This document shows, piece after piece, positions 1-7,938 of a stretch of 64,000 bases of DNA. Each line of letters opens with the position of its first letter. Position 1 is the stretch's first letter. Origin of the DNA: Flavobacteriales bacterium UBA952 (GTDB lineage: Bacteria; Bacteroidota; Bacteroidia; Flavobacteriales_D; Crocinitomicaceae); contig DBCS01000007.1 in the NCBI GenBank assembly GCA_002293185.1, positions 124,231-188,230 of the forward strand. The letters are read 5' to 3'. The position numbers and the translations under genes are program-made. The notes under the pieces were generated by a model, which did not search any database, was not told the DNA's origin, and saw nothing but the letters and a program-made list of their open reading frames with translations.

Positions 1-1280
1 TCTTCTGACTCTATACTGAGCGCGCCTTGTTTGAGGCGTTGATTGCGGTATATTTTGGCTATTGCGTCTATTTTTCGGAGTACATTTTCGTGATCGCCTG
101 GCTTTCCTTCAAGAATTTCCTGGGCTTCTTCATAGGTGTAGCGTCGGTCTGAATGAATGACGGTTTTGCCATACCATTCTTTGTAAATCTTACCATTATT
201 GTCGAGTTCAAAAACAGCTGAAAAAGCAAACTTGTCTTCATTGGGTCTTAGAGAGCAGGCTAAATTACTTAGTTGTTCTGGGAGCATGGGCACTACTCTG
301 TCTACTAAATAAACCGAATTTGAACGCAATAGCGCTTCTTGATCCATAGCAGATCCAGGTCGAACATAGTGACTCACGTCTGCAATATGCACGCCAAGTT
401 CAAGGTGTCCGTTTTCCAAGGCTTGGTAGGAAATGGCATCGTCAAAGTCTTTGGCGTCAAATGGATCTATGGTAAAAGTTAGAATGGGTCGAAAATCTCT
501 TCTTTGGTCAATTTCTTTGGCGTCGAGATCAATACCAATGAGCTCGGCTTCGGCCATAACAGCATCTGGGAAAACAGGATTGATGCCTTGATTGTACAGA
601 ATGGATAGCATTTCTGTTTCATTGCTTCCGGACTTCCCGAGCCTAACAAGTACTTCACCATATGGTTTTTCAGCACTTTTGGGCCAAACTGTTATTTTGA
701 CGAGCGCTTTTTCACCATTTTGCGCTCCGTTGAGCTTATCCAAAGGAATTTTGATGTCAACTCCAGAACGCGCGTTATCTGGAACCATGAGTGCGTCATT
801 GTTGCGAATTTGAATGGTGCCTACAAATTGAATGCGGTCGCGTTCTGTGATTTCAGTGACTGCACCTTCGTCTCTGTTAGACCCTTGCTTAAAAACGCGA
901 ACTTTGACGGTGTCACCGTGAAGCGCTTGACCTATGTTAGAAGGCCCAATATAGATATCTTTTGGATGCCCTTGCACTGTAACAAAACCTGCGCCGCGTT
1001 GGGTAATGGAAATGGTGCCTTCTAAGAGAGAGTCGGCCCCCGCTAGCTTGTAAGTGTGGTGGTTGATGCGTTGAATAGCGTTTTTGTTGGCCAACACACT
1101 GATAGAATCGAAAACAATTTGTCGTGATCTGCCATCTCTGGCATCGAGTAAGGTACAAACTTGTTTGTGTGTGAGCTCAACGCCAGGATTTTGCTCAAAG
1201 ATCCGCATTACCAAGGTGGTAATACCTGCTTTTTTTCTGGGTTCCTGTGCTGAGGGGGCTTTAGAGTTGCGCTTGGACAT
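1..1280 (-). CDS. rnr: Ribonuclease R, N-terminal part (runs off the window)
   Basis: 3'-to-5' exoribonuclease of the RNase II/R (RNB) family that degrades structured RNA. Translation from the ATG at 1280 gives a basic N-terminus, an RNase R-type winged-helix segment (about residues 15-75), cold-shock-type beta-barrel domains (about 80-240) and the start of the RNB domain with the acidic cluster DPFDAKDFDDA near residue 270, whose aspartates bind the catalytic metal. The last visible residues (about 426) are still inside RNB; the remaining part and the S1 domain lie outside the window. The start overlaps the stop of the upstream T9SS gene as TAATG, so translation is probably coupled to it. 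Family assignment is firm. Confidence 0.95.
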   Translation of the reverse strand, partial: MSKRNSKAPSAQEPRKKAGITTLVMRIFEQNPGVELTHKQVCTLLDARDGRSRQIVFDSISVLANKNAIQRINHHTYKLAGADSLLEGTISITQRGAGFVTVQGHPKDIYIGPSNIGQALHGDTVKVRVFKQGSNRDEGAVTEITERDRIQFVGTIQIRNNDALMVPDNARSGVDIKIPLDKLNGAQNGEKALVKITVWPKSAEKPYGEVLVRLGKSGSNETEMLSILYNQGINPVFPDAVMAEAELIGIDLDAKEIDQRRDFRPILTFTIDPFDAKDFDDAISYQALENGHLELGVHIADVSHYVRPGSAMDQEALLRSNSVYLVDRVVPMLPEQLSNLACSLRPNEDKFAFSAVFELDNNGKIYKEWYGKTVIHSDRRYTYEEAQEILEGKPGDHENVLRKIDAIAKIYRNQRLKQGALSIESE

Positions 1281-2032
1281 TAGTGTCTTACAACCAATTT
1301 GCGCGTAATGCTTTTAGAGCCTGAGGCTTCAAAAACAAGAAAGTAAACCCCGCTGTTGAGGTCACTCACATTGATTTTTCGGTTGGACGTAAGAACTTCA
1401 CGAGTAATGACATTACCTAGTGCATCGACCATTTTCAGGTTTAGTTGGTCTGCTCCTGAAAATTGAATATTGACATATTCTGTACTTGGATTTGGCGCAA
1501 CTGTTATACTCAACTCTTCTTTTAGTGTGGGTTTTGTGGCAGCAACGTAGTCTACAACTAAATCTACGGAATCTAACATGGTTAAACCATTGGGTGTAAT
1601 GTAAAAACGATAATGTGCTTGCCCAAACGTATTGTCTTCTGGGTCAATGGATATTTTCATTTTGCCGTATTCTCCATCATTAATTGTAAACAATACAGAT
1701 TGAGAACCTGGTGAGGTCCATGGGTTGGTATTCATTTGACCGGAAGAATAACAAGTACCACCAAATGGGTCTGTGGAGTGACCCCAACAAAGGGCGTCTG
1801 TCCATCCGACAGGGACAGAGAGTTGTTTTCGGGTAATACGCCATTGTGCAGCAGAACCCGTGTTGTTGATGACATCAAAGGGAATATCAAAAGATGCTGA
1901 AGTTGGCGCAACTACAGTGTGTGTTTGGCCTGAGATATCGTTGGTTTGACCATCGAGATGGATTACAATATTGTTTTGAGCGAGACTTGCAAAACTTATA
2001 GTACAAAGAAGAGATAGAAATAAGGCTTTCAT
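1280..2032 (-). CDS. Small secreted protein with T9SS type A sorting domain
   Basis: 250-residue protein with a signal peptide (residues 1-18, ending SLAQ) and a C-terminal type A T9SS sorting domain (about 175-250: APNPSTEYVNIQF, then SGVYFLVFEASG and a basic tail RKLVVRH). The middle has no family I recognise; it looks like a beta-sandwich with several Trp/Cys residues (CWGHSTDPFGGTCYSSGQ). It is predicted to be exported by Sec, moved across the outer membrane by T9SS and anchored or released. It is the first gene of a two-gene unit with rnr, with which it shares a TAATG stop/start. A TAnnTTTG promoter box lies 19 bases upstream of its ATG. Secretion is well supported; function is unknown. 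Confidence 0.85.
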   Translation of the reverse strand: MKALFLSLLCTISFASLAQNNIVIHLDGQTNDISGQTHTVVAPTSASFDIPFDVINNTGSAAQWRITRKQLSVPVGWTDALCWGHSTDPFGGTCYSSGQMNTNPWTSPGSQSVLFTINDGEYGKMKISIDPEDNTFGQAHYRFYITPNGLTMLDSVDLVVDYVAATKPTLKEELSITVAPNPSTEYVNIQFSGADQLNLKMVDALGNVITREVLTSNRKINVSDLNSGVYFLVFEASGSKSITRKLVVRH

Positions 2033-2051
2033 AGAAAGTAATGTAATTGTT

Positions 2052-2059
2052 CAAAAATA
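2052..2059 (-). promoter_or_regulatory. Bacteroidota -7 box (TATTTTTG) for the T9SS gene-rnr unit
   Basis: On the minus strand TATTTTTG matches the Bacteroidota consensus TAnnTTTG exactly; a TTTTG that fits the -33 element lies 19 bases upstream. The predicted start is about 14 bases before the ATG at 2032. Not experimentally tested. Confidence 0.6.
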
Positions 2060-2116
2060 AGCTTTTCCTTGCACTTATCAAAATTTAAGCCATTTTTTGC
2101 ATCGCCGCTTTTTTCT

Positions 2117-2124
2117 TACTTTTG
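2117..2124 (+). promoter_or_regulatory. Bacteroidota -7 box (TACTTTTG) for the tlpA-like/rpoN operon
   Basis: TACTTTTG matches TAnnTTTG; TTTTTTG ends at 2099, 17 bases upstream, in the place of the -33 element. The predicted start near 2128 lies downstream of the in-frame ATG at 2097, which rules that start out and supports 2166. It is back to back with the promoter at 2052. Confidence 0.65.
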
Positions 2125-2165
2125 AAAGCGGCAAGGTTTTTGCCACGCCCTTGAAAAGTCAAATT

Positions 2166-2684
2166 ATGAAATTTTTTTTATTCCTTTTTTTAACAGCTTT
2201 ATTTTCTTCAGCTCTTCGTGCGCAAGAACCAACTGCCGAGACGTCACTTAGTCAGAAAAAAGTCCCATCGGTTAAATTAGTGGATATGTCCGGTAAGGCA
2301 GTCAACACCGCAGACTTGACCTTGAATGGCCCAGTCATTATAAGTTTTTGGGCCACCTGGTGCGCGCCCTGCAAGAAAGAACTAAATACAATTCACGAAC
2401 TCTATGAAGATTGGGTGGAGGAAACAGGCGTTACGCTAATCGCTATTGCAATTGACGACGAAAAAACGAAAAGCCAGGTCGCAGTTTATGTCAATGGCAA
2501 AGCTTGGGACTACACAGTTTTAATGGATCCAAATTGGGATTTCAAAAGAGCTATGGGTGTCAATAACGTACCACACACATTTTTAGTGGATAAAAACGGG
2601 AATATCGTTTATTCTCACAACAATTATGCGCCTGGAGACGAAGAAAAACTGTACCAAGAATTGCTCAAATTGAGTGCAAAATAA
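2166..2684 (+). CDS. Exported TlpA-like thioredoxin-fold oxidoreductase
   Basis: 172 residues. Signal peptide 1-20 (FSSALRAQ), then a TlpA/ResA-type thioredoxin domain with the redox motif WCAPC at residues 65-69 and the cis-proline loop NNVPHTFLVD near 140. Predicted periplasmic thiol reductase acting on disulfides of exported or cytochrome-type substrates. The in-frame ATG at 2097 was rejected because the promoter box lies between it and 2166, and because the signal peptide begins at 2166. It heads a run of co-directional genes: DUF6029 follows after 3 bases, then an Omp28-like lipoprotein and rpoN. The client is not evident; the adjacent outer-membrane genes are an attractive guess. Confidence 0.88.
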   Translation: MKFFLFLFLTALFSSALRAQEPTAETSLSQKKVPSVKLVDMSGKAVNTADLTLNGPVIISFWATWCAPCKKELNTIHELYEDWVEETGVTLIAIAIDDEKTKSQVAVYVNGKAWDYTVLMDPNWDFKRAMGVNNVPHTFLVDKNGNIVYSHNNYAPGDEEKLYQELLKLSAK

Positions 2685-2687
2685 GCT

Positions 2688-4349
2688 ATGAAAAAAGCAC
2701 GCACGCTCCTCATCTTGTTATTGTTCAATAAGGTTGCTTTTGCGCAAGGTAATATTACCGGCAATATGGAAACCGTTTTTCAGTATCTAAACGAAGACAG
2801 CATCATCAATGCCAAACAACCTGTCCAAAAAGGCCTGATGAACTCTTACATGAACGTTTTTTATACCCAAGGTAATTTTAAGGCGGGTATGCGTTTTGAG
2901 TCTTATCTGCCCCGAATTCAAGGATATCCCAATCGATTCGATGGAACTGGAATCGGTATGCGCTATGTGGGGTATCAAAATGATTTTGTCGATGTAACGT
3001 TGGGCACGTTCTACGAGCAATTTGGAACAGGTTTGGCCCTGCGCACTTATGAAGATCGAAATTTGGGCTACGACAACCTACTCGATGGCATGCGCATTGT
3101 TTTACGACCTGGCAAAGGATTCGTGCTTAAAGGTGTCTATGGCACGCAGCGTTTGTCATTTCAGCAAGGCCAAATTGTACATAGTGAAGGCTTGGTGCGC
3201 GGAACAGACGCTGAGTGGCACCTTAACGAAGGCTTAGCAGTCTTAAAGGATAAAAAGTTAGACGTCGTAATAGGCGCTTCTTTTGTAAGTAAATTCCAAG
3301 AAGACAACAATCCAGAATGGGTTTTGCCACAAAATGTGGGGGCTTATGGAGGTAGAGTTAAACTTACTTATGGGAACTTTTACGCTGATGCAGAGTTCAT
3401 TCAAAAAGAACAAGACCCTTCTTCAGACAATCAATACATATACAATTACGGCCATGCAGCCATTTTTAATTTGCGATATACCCAAAAAGGGTTAGGTATA
3501 CTATTGTCAGGGAAATCCGTAGACAACATGAGCTTCCGTTCTGACCGCACCAAAGATTTACAAGACTTGTTAATCAATTTTTTACCCTCGCTGAACAAAA
3601 CACATACATACAATCTTGTTGCCACATTGTATCCCTACGCAACACAACCTTTAGGTGAAGTGGCCTACCAAGCAGATATTCTCTATACTTTTAAAAAAGG
3701 CACGCAGCTTGGCGGAAAATACGGCACAACCCTAAGTCTCAACTACTCCACCACTTTTAGACCTGAGCAAACTTCAAACGGCATTGACTTAAATGATTCT
3801 TCAAGGGTTGTTTACCACACCCGTCCGTTTGCAATGAGCGATAGCTTGTATTGGCAAGACATCAATTTTAACATCACCAAAAAAATCAATAAAAAGTGGA
3901 GCGGGATTCTAAGTTATTACGACATTAAAATCAACAATGACGTCGTTAAAGTCAGTGATGCGCAAGGCATCATTCATGCGCGCATTGCAGTTTTAGAAGG
4001 GACATACAAAATCAATACCCACCACGCACTGCGTTGGGAACTACAAGGCATGTGGGTTCAAAGAAACGAAGAGGGGATCAATGACAAAGGTGATTGGGCC
4101 ACTGCTCTTGTGGAATATACGATTTCTCCGGGCTGGTTTTTTTCAGCAATGAATCAATACAACTATGGTAATGACGACCTCACCAAGCGCGTGAATTACC
4201 CCATAGTTACCTGTGGGTACATCAAAGATGCAACGCGCTTAACCGTGTCTTACGGACGACAGAGAGCCGGTTTATTCTGTGTAGGGGGCGTATGTAGACC
4301 CGTGCCAGCAAACAACGGACTCATGATCAATTTAACGCACAGTTTTTAA
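2688..4349 (+). CDS. DUF6029 family outer-membrane beta-barrel protein
   Basis: 553 residues with a signal peptide (1-19, VAFAQ) and a long chain of alternating-hydrophobicity strands rich in Tyr and Gly (GMRFESYLPRIQGYPNRF, LRTYEDRNLGYDN), ending in an aromatic residue (NLTHSF), as outer-membrane barrels do. It fits DUF6029, a family of Bacteroidota barrels whose function I do not know. Near the C-terminus it has a Cys pair in GLFCVGGVCRP. It is sandwiched with 3-base and 1-base gaps between two exported thioredoxin-fold proteins, which suggests that its folding or cysteines depend on them (inference). Confidence 0.8.
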   Translation: MKKARTLLILLLFNKVAFAQGNITGNMETVFQYLNEDSIINAKQPVQKGLMNSYMNVFYTQGNFKAGMRFESYLPRIQGYPNRFDGTGIGMRYVGYQNDFVDVTLGTFYEQFGTGLALRTYEDRNLGYDNLLDGMRIVLRPGKGFVLKGVYGTQRLSFQQGQIVHSEGLVRGTDAEWHLNEGLAVLKDKKLDVVIGASFVSKFQEDNNPEWVLPQNVGAYGGRVKLTYGNFYADAEFIQKEQDPSSDNQYIYNYGHAAIFNLRYTQKGLGILLSGKSVDNMSFRSDRTKDLQDLLINFLPSLNKTHTYNLVATLYPYATQPLGEVAYQADILYTFKKGTQLGGKYGTTLSLNYSTTFRPEQTSNGIDLNDSSRVVYHTRPFAMSDSLYWQDINFNITKKINKKWSGILSYYDIKINNDVVKVSDAQGIIHARIAVLEGTYKINTHHALRWELQGMWVQRNEEGINDKGDWATALVEYTISPGWFFSAMNQYNYGNDDLTKRVNYPIVTCGYIKDATRLTVSYGRQRAGLFCVGGVCRPVPANNGLMINLTHSF

Positions 4350-4350
4350 T

Positions 4351-5292
4351 ATGAAACAAGGAATTCTTTTTTTATTGTTTGCAAGCACCTTTGGTTTGTA
4401 TATGTTGCCTTCTTGCGACCGCGTAACGAATCCGTACCCGCCAATCGTCAACCTCGAGCTAGACACAACGCTTTATCCTGGCAATTGGTCCGACTATTTG
4501 GCAATCGAATGGCCTAACTTTACAGCAAATACCAATACAGATCGAAATGTATTAATCGAAGATTTTACGGGGCATAAATGTATTTTTTGCCCAGCAGCAG
4601 CAGATTTGGCTCACCAGTTGCAGCTGGCAAATCCGGAAAGAGTGCACGTTGCGTCCATCCATGCAGGTGTAGACGGCATTGGTGATTTCCAAAGTGTAGA
4701 TGCTACTTATACCTTAGATTTTACAAACCCTGATGGCTTATTTATTGGTTCATGGTTTGGCTCCAATGATGGTGGTTTTGTAGGCAATCCAAGAGGCCCG
4801 GTTAGTCGTGTAATAAACGGAGGCACTATTTTTCAGAGTCCTGGGCAGTGGTCTTCAATGACAAGCACACTTCTTTCGGAAAATAACTTAAAAGTAAATA
4901 TTCAGTCCGCACTTAATTACTACCCGAGTACGAAAGGAGCGTTTTTACACGTTGAAATCGACAAAATAGACCAAACATTAACAAACGATTTGGGCATAGT
5001 TACTTATTTACTGGAAGATTCATTAGTGGGCGATCAAAAAATGGCTGACAACTCCCATAATTATAACTATGTCCACAGAGATATCCACCGCCGAAACCTC
5101 AACAACATGCCTTTTGGGCGTCAGTTAACAGCTGCAGATATATTGAATAACAAGTATTATATCAATTATAGCTTTGTTGTTCCCAATCAATTGGATGGCA
5201 ATTATAATGCAGAAAACATGCACCTATTGATTTATGTTTACGATATGTCAACCTTGGAAATTTACCAAGTCATCAAACAGAAAATTCAATAA
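4351..5292 (+). CDS. Omp28-like lipoprotein with thioredoxin-type CxxC
   Basis: 313 residues. The N-terminus has a lipoprotein signal ending LPSC with the lipidated Cys at 22. A thioredoxin-like segment follows, LIEDFTGHKCIFCPAAADLA, with CIFC at 77-80 in the position typical of Omp28-related proteins, followed by a beta-rich C-terminal half. Omp28 was described as an outer-membrane protein of Porphyromonas; the role of its CxxC is not settled. The gene follows DUF6029 by one base and its stop overlaps the rpoN start (TAATG at 5290-5294), so translation is probably coupled. Likely located in the outer membrane or on the cell surface. Confidence 0.82.
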   Translation: MKQGILFLLFASTFGLYMLPSCDRVTNPYPPIVNLELDTTLYPGNWSDYLAIEWPNFTANTNTDRNVLIEDFTGHKCIFCPAAADLAHQLQLANPERVHVASIHAGVDGIGDFQSVDATYTLDFTNPDGLFIGSWFGSNDGGFVGNPRGPVSRVINGGTIFQSPGQWSSMTSTLLSENNLKVNIQSALNYYPSTKGAFLHVEIDKIDQTLTNDLGIVTYLLEDSLVGDQKMADNSHNYNYVHRDIHRRNLNNMPFGRQLTAADILNNKYYINYSFVVPNQLDGNYNAENMHLLIYVYDMSTLEIYQVIKQKIQ

Positions 5293-6740
5293 TGGCATTG
5301 CGGCAACAACTGATTCAAAAACTTGAGCAGCGGCTCTCTCCTCAGCAAATTCAGCTGATGAAATTGCTGCAAGTTCCTACTATGGAACTAGATCAACGCA
5401 TCAAGCAAGAATTAGAAGAAAACCCAGCCTTAGAAGAAGGGCAAGAGTTAATGGAAGATGATTTCGACAATGAAGAAGATTTCGACTCCGACTCCGACGA
5501 CAACGATGACGACTTCGACATTTCAGATTATTTAGACGATGACATTGCCGATTATAAAACGCAGGCCAATAATCAGTCTAAAGACGACGAAGAGCGCGTG
5601 ATTCCTTTATCGGGAGAGCAGACTTTTCAGGAAAGACTCACCGAACAGTTACATTTACTTTATCTAGATGAAAAGCAATTTATAATAGCGGATGTTATCG
5701 TTGGCAACCTCGATGAATCCGGGTACTTGAATCGGGCGATAGAAGCAATTGTCGATGATATTGCTTTTTCGATGAATATGGAAGTCAATGAAAAAGAAGT
5801 AGCTAAAGTCCTTACTTTAGTACAAGAATTGGAGCCCGCAGGTGTAGGTGCAAGGAATTTACAAGAATGCCTATTGCTACAGCTGCGCCGCAAACAAGAT
5901 GGCGATATCGTGCGCTTTACCGCATTGAAAATTATAGAGAATTTTTTTGAGGAGTTCACAAAGAAACATTACGAGCGCATTGCCAAAAAACTTGAAATTG
6001 AAGAGCAAGATCTCAAAGAGGCAATAGATGAAATATTGCGCTGCAATCCAAAGCCCGGGGGCTCTATGCGTGAGGCCGCTAAAAATCACCAGCAAATCAT
6101 TCCCGATTTTACTGTAGTAGAACACGAAGGCCGTATAGACTTGAGTTTAAACAGTAGAAATGCACCTGATTTAAAAGTCAACCGCGATTATGAAAACATG
6201 TTGCGCAGCTATGCTGAGGGGGCAAAGAACTCAAAATCCGACAAAGAAGCGTTTCAATTTGTAAAGCAAAAACTCGATGGTGCAAAATGGTTTATTGACG
6301 CAATTAGACAGCGCCAACAAACGTTGTTATTAACGATGGGCGCTATATTGGAGTATCAAGAGGCTTATTTCTTAACTGGAGACGAAACCAAGTTAAAGCC
6401 AATGATTTTAAAGGATATTGCAGATATGGTAGAGCTCGATATTTCTACGGTTTCTAGAGTGGCCAATTCGAAGTATGTTCAAACAAATTATGGCATTTTT
6501 TCGTTAAAGTATTTCTTCTCAGAGTCTTTATCCACGGATAGCGGTGAAGAGGTTTCTACCCGAGAAGTTAAAAAAATCTTATCTGATGCAATTGAGGCCG
6601 AAGACAAGCATAGCCCACTGACGGATGAAAAATTAATGGATTTACTTAAAGAAAAGGGGTACAACATTGCTAGGCGAACAGTTGCAAAATATCGTGAACA
6701 GCTTCATATTCCCGTAGCTAGAATGCGTAAAGAACTATGA
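5292..6740 (+). CDS. rpoN: RNA polymerase sigma-54 factor
   Basis: 482 residues with the full sigma-54 layout: region I, a Gln/Leu-rich activator-interaction segment (1-45, LSPQQIQLMKLLQVPTMELD); an acidic region II (about 50-85, runs of Asp/Glu); the core-binding domain (about 100-300); and the C-terminal DNA-binding part with the RpoN box ARRTVAKYR at 460-468. It directs transcription from -24/-12 promoters with AAA+ activators, none of which is encoded in this window. It is embedded in an operon of envelope genes rather than next to the usual ptsN/hpf-type neighbours, and overlaps genes on both sides (1 base upstream, 4 bases downstream). Confidence 0.97.
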   Translation: MALRQQLIQKLEQRLSPQQIQLMKLLQVPTMELDQRIKQELEENPALEEGQELMEDDFDNEEDFDSDSDDNDDDFDISDYLDDDIADYKTQANNQSKDDEERVIPLSGEQTFQERLTEQLHLLYLDEKQFIIADVIVGNLDESGYLNRAIEAIVDDIAFSMNMEVNEKEVAKVLTLVQELEPAGVGARNLQECLLLQLRRKQDGDIVRFTALKIIENFFEEFTKKHYERIAKKLEIEEQDLKEAIDEILRCNPKPGGSMREAAKNHQQIIPDFTVVEHEGRIDLSLNSRNAPDLKVNRDYENMLRSYAEGAKNSKSDKEAFQFVKQKLDGAKWFIDAIRQRQQTLLLTMGAILEYQEAYFLTGDETKLKPMILKDIADMVELDISTVSRVANSKYVQTNYGIFSLKYFFSESLSTDSGEEVSTREVKKILSDAIEAEDKHSPLTDEKLMDLLKEKGYNIARRTVAKYREQLHIPVARMRKEL

Positions 6741-7381
6741 AATTTTTAGCTCATTTTTTTTCATGGGTATTTTTACCCTTGCTTATGCCTTCCTACGGCA
6801 TCCTGATCAGTTTATTTGTGCCAGCGTATAGCACGAATATCGAAATGACAAGCTTATATTTCGCCCCAATTGAGAGCAAGTGGGCACTCTTCACTATTTT
6901 CTTTTTATTTAGTGTAGTGGCACCGGGCGTGTCTTTTATATTACTGCATCGCTTTAAAGTCATTAGCACTATAGACATTGAAAGACAAGGTGAACGAAGC
7001 TTGCCCCTTGTGATTATGTTAGTGTATTCTTTGGTCTTATTTTTCCTTCTTGTTTACAAAGCTGGCGCTGGAACTTTACCTCGTTATTTTTATGCTTTAC
7101 CGTTATCGGGAGTTGCCGTTACCAGCATTTTTTTACTTATTAATCGTTGGATTAAAATTTCTCTACACGGTGCGGGCGCCGGCATATTACTTGGTTTTTT
7201 GATCATTTTTACTCGGGCTCAAGATGCTTTTAGTATATGGTGGGTATTGAGTGCTTTATTGGCAGCCGGGCTTACAATGGCCGCAAGGCTTTATTTGCAA
7301 AAGCATACTTCTTTAGAAGTTTATACCGGCTTTATTTTTGCCTTATTGATCACCGCAGGAATTCATCAGTTTTTATCGTAA
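6737..7381 (+). CDS. PAP2-like integral membrane protein
   Basis: 214 residues with about six membrane-spanning stretches. Between them are segments recalling the PAP2 phosphatase superfamily: IDIERQGERSLP (about 76-87), SLHGAGAG (about 140-147) and a last H-containing stretch KHTSLEVYTGF. The canonical KxxxxxxRP / PSGH / SRxxxxxHxxxD set is only partly visible, so catalytic activity on lipid or undecaprenyl phosphates is uncertain. It starts within the rpoN stop (ATGA overlap), which points to cotranscription. Confidence 0.65.
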   Translation: MKFLAHFFSWVFLPLLMPSYGILISLFVPAYSTNIEMTSLYFAPIESKWALFTIFFLFSVVAPGVSFILLHRFKVISTIDIERQGERSLPLVIMLVYSLVLFFLLVYKAGAGTLPRYFYALPLSGVAVTSIFLLINRWIKISLHGAGAGILLGFLIIFTRAQDAFSIWWVLSALLAAGLTMAARLYLQKHTSLEVYTGFIFALLITAGIHQFLS

Positions 7382-7386
7382 TAGCC

Positions 7387-7938
7387 ATGAAAAACCTATT
7401 TTTTCTTTCGCTCTTGAGTGTATTATTTACGTCTTGCGTAGACTTGAAAAAAGAGCAATTAGTAAAAAATGTATCCCGATTAAACACCAAACTTGAGCAG
7501 ATAGAAGCGCGCTCAAAAGACAGCCGTATGGATAGCATTTCAAATATAAAAATCAATACGATTCAAACAGAATTGCGCATTAAACAAAACCTCCATTTGG
7601 ATACCATCAACATCTACTTAGCCAAACAACTCGACGCCTACAAAGTCATGAGAAAAAGCATCAAGCCTCTAATGCAGCAGTATTTACAATTGCGCACTGT
7701 AATAAAAGAAGAAAAACAAGTCCTGAAACGTTTGGAAAAGGATATTCAAGAAGGAAGAGGGGCGCGTCATCGTTACGCTGAGTATGTCCGTTTTGAACGT
7801 CAAAAAGTAAATCAAATCGTTGAACTTTTCAGGGAATTTCAGCGCTCAAAAGCGGTTTTTTTCCAAGACTACCAGCGTTTATACCCTCCGATAGAAGCAT
7901 TTTCTTATTCCCTACTTCAAAAGAAGCAAAACAGATAA
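7387..7938 (+). CDS. Coiled-coil lipoprotein, unknown function
   Basis: 183 residues starting at the ATG at 7387, chosen over an upstream in-frame start because it opens a lipoprotein signal (LFFLSLLSVLFTSC, Cys at about 17) and leaves a 5-base gap after the previous gene. The mature part is almost entirely charged alpha-helix with heptad-like spacing (KKEQLVKNVSRLNTKLEQIE, later KQVLKRLEKDIQEGRG), so it is probably a periplasmic coiled coil tethered to the outer membrane. No family recognised. Its stop overlaps the start of the following TPR gene (TAATG at 7936-7940). Confidence 0.7.
   Translation: MKNLFFLSLLSVLFTSCVDLKKEQLVKNVSRLNTKLEQIEARSKDSRMDSISNIKINTIQTELRIKQNLHLDTINIYLAKQLDAYKVMRKSIKPLMQQYLQLRTVIKEEKQVLKRLEKDIQEGRGARHRYAEYVRFERQKVNQIVELFREFQRSKAVFFQDYQRLYPPIEAFSYSLLQKKQNR

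Noticed and set aside
2097..2165. Upstream in-frame ATG for the TlpA-like protein
   Set aside because: The promoter box falls after it, and the signal peptide starts at 2166.
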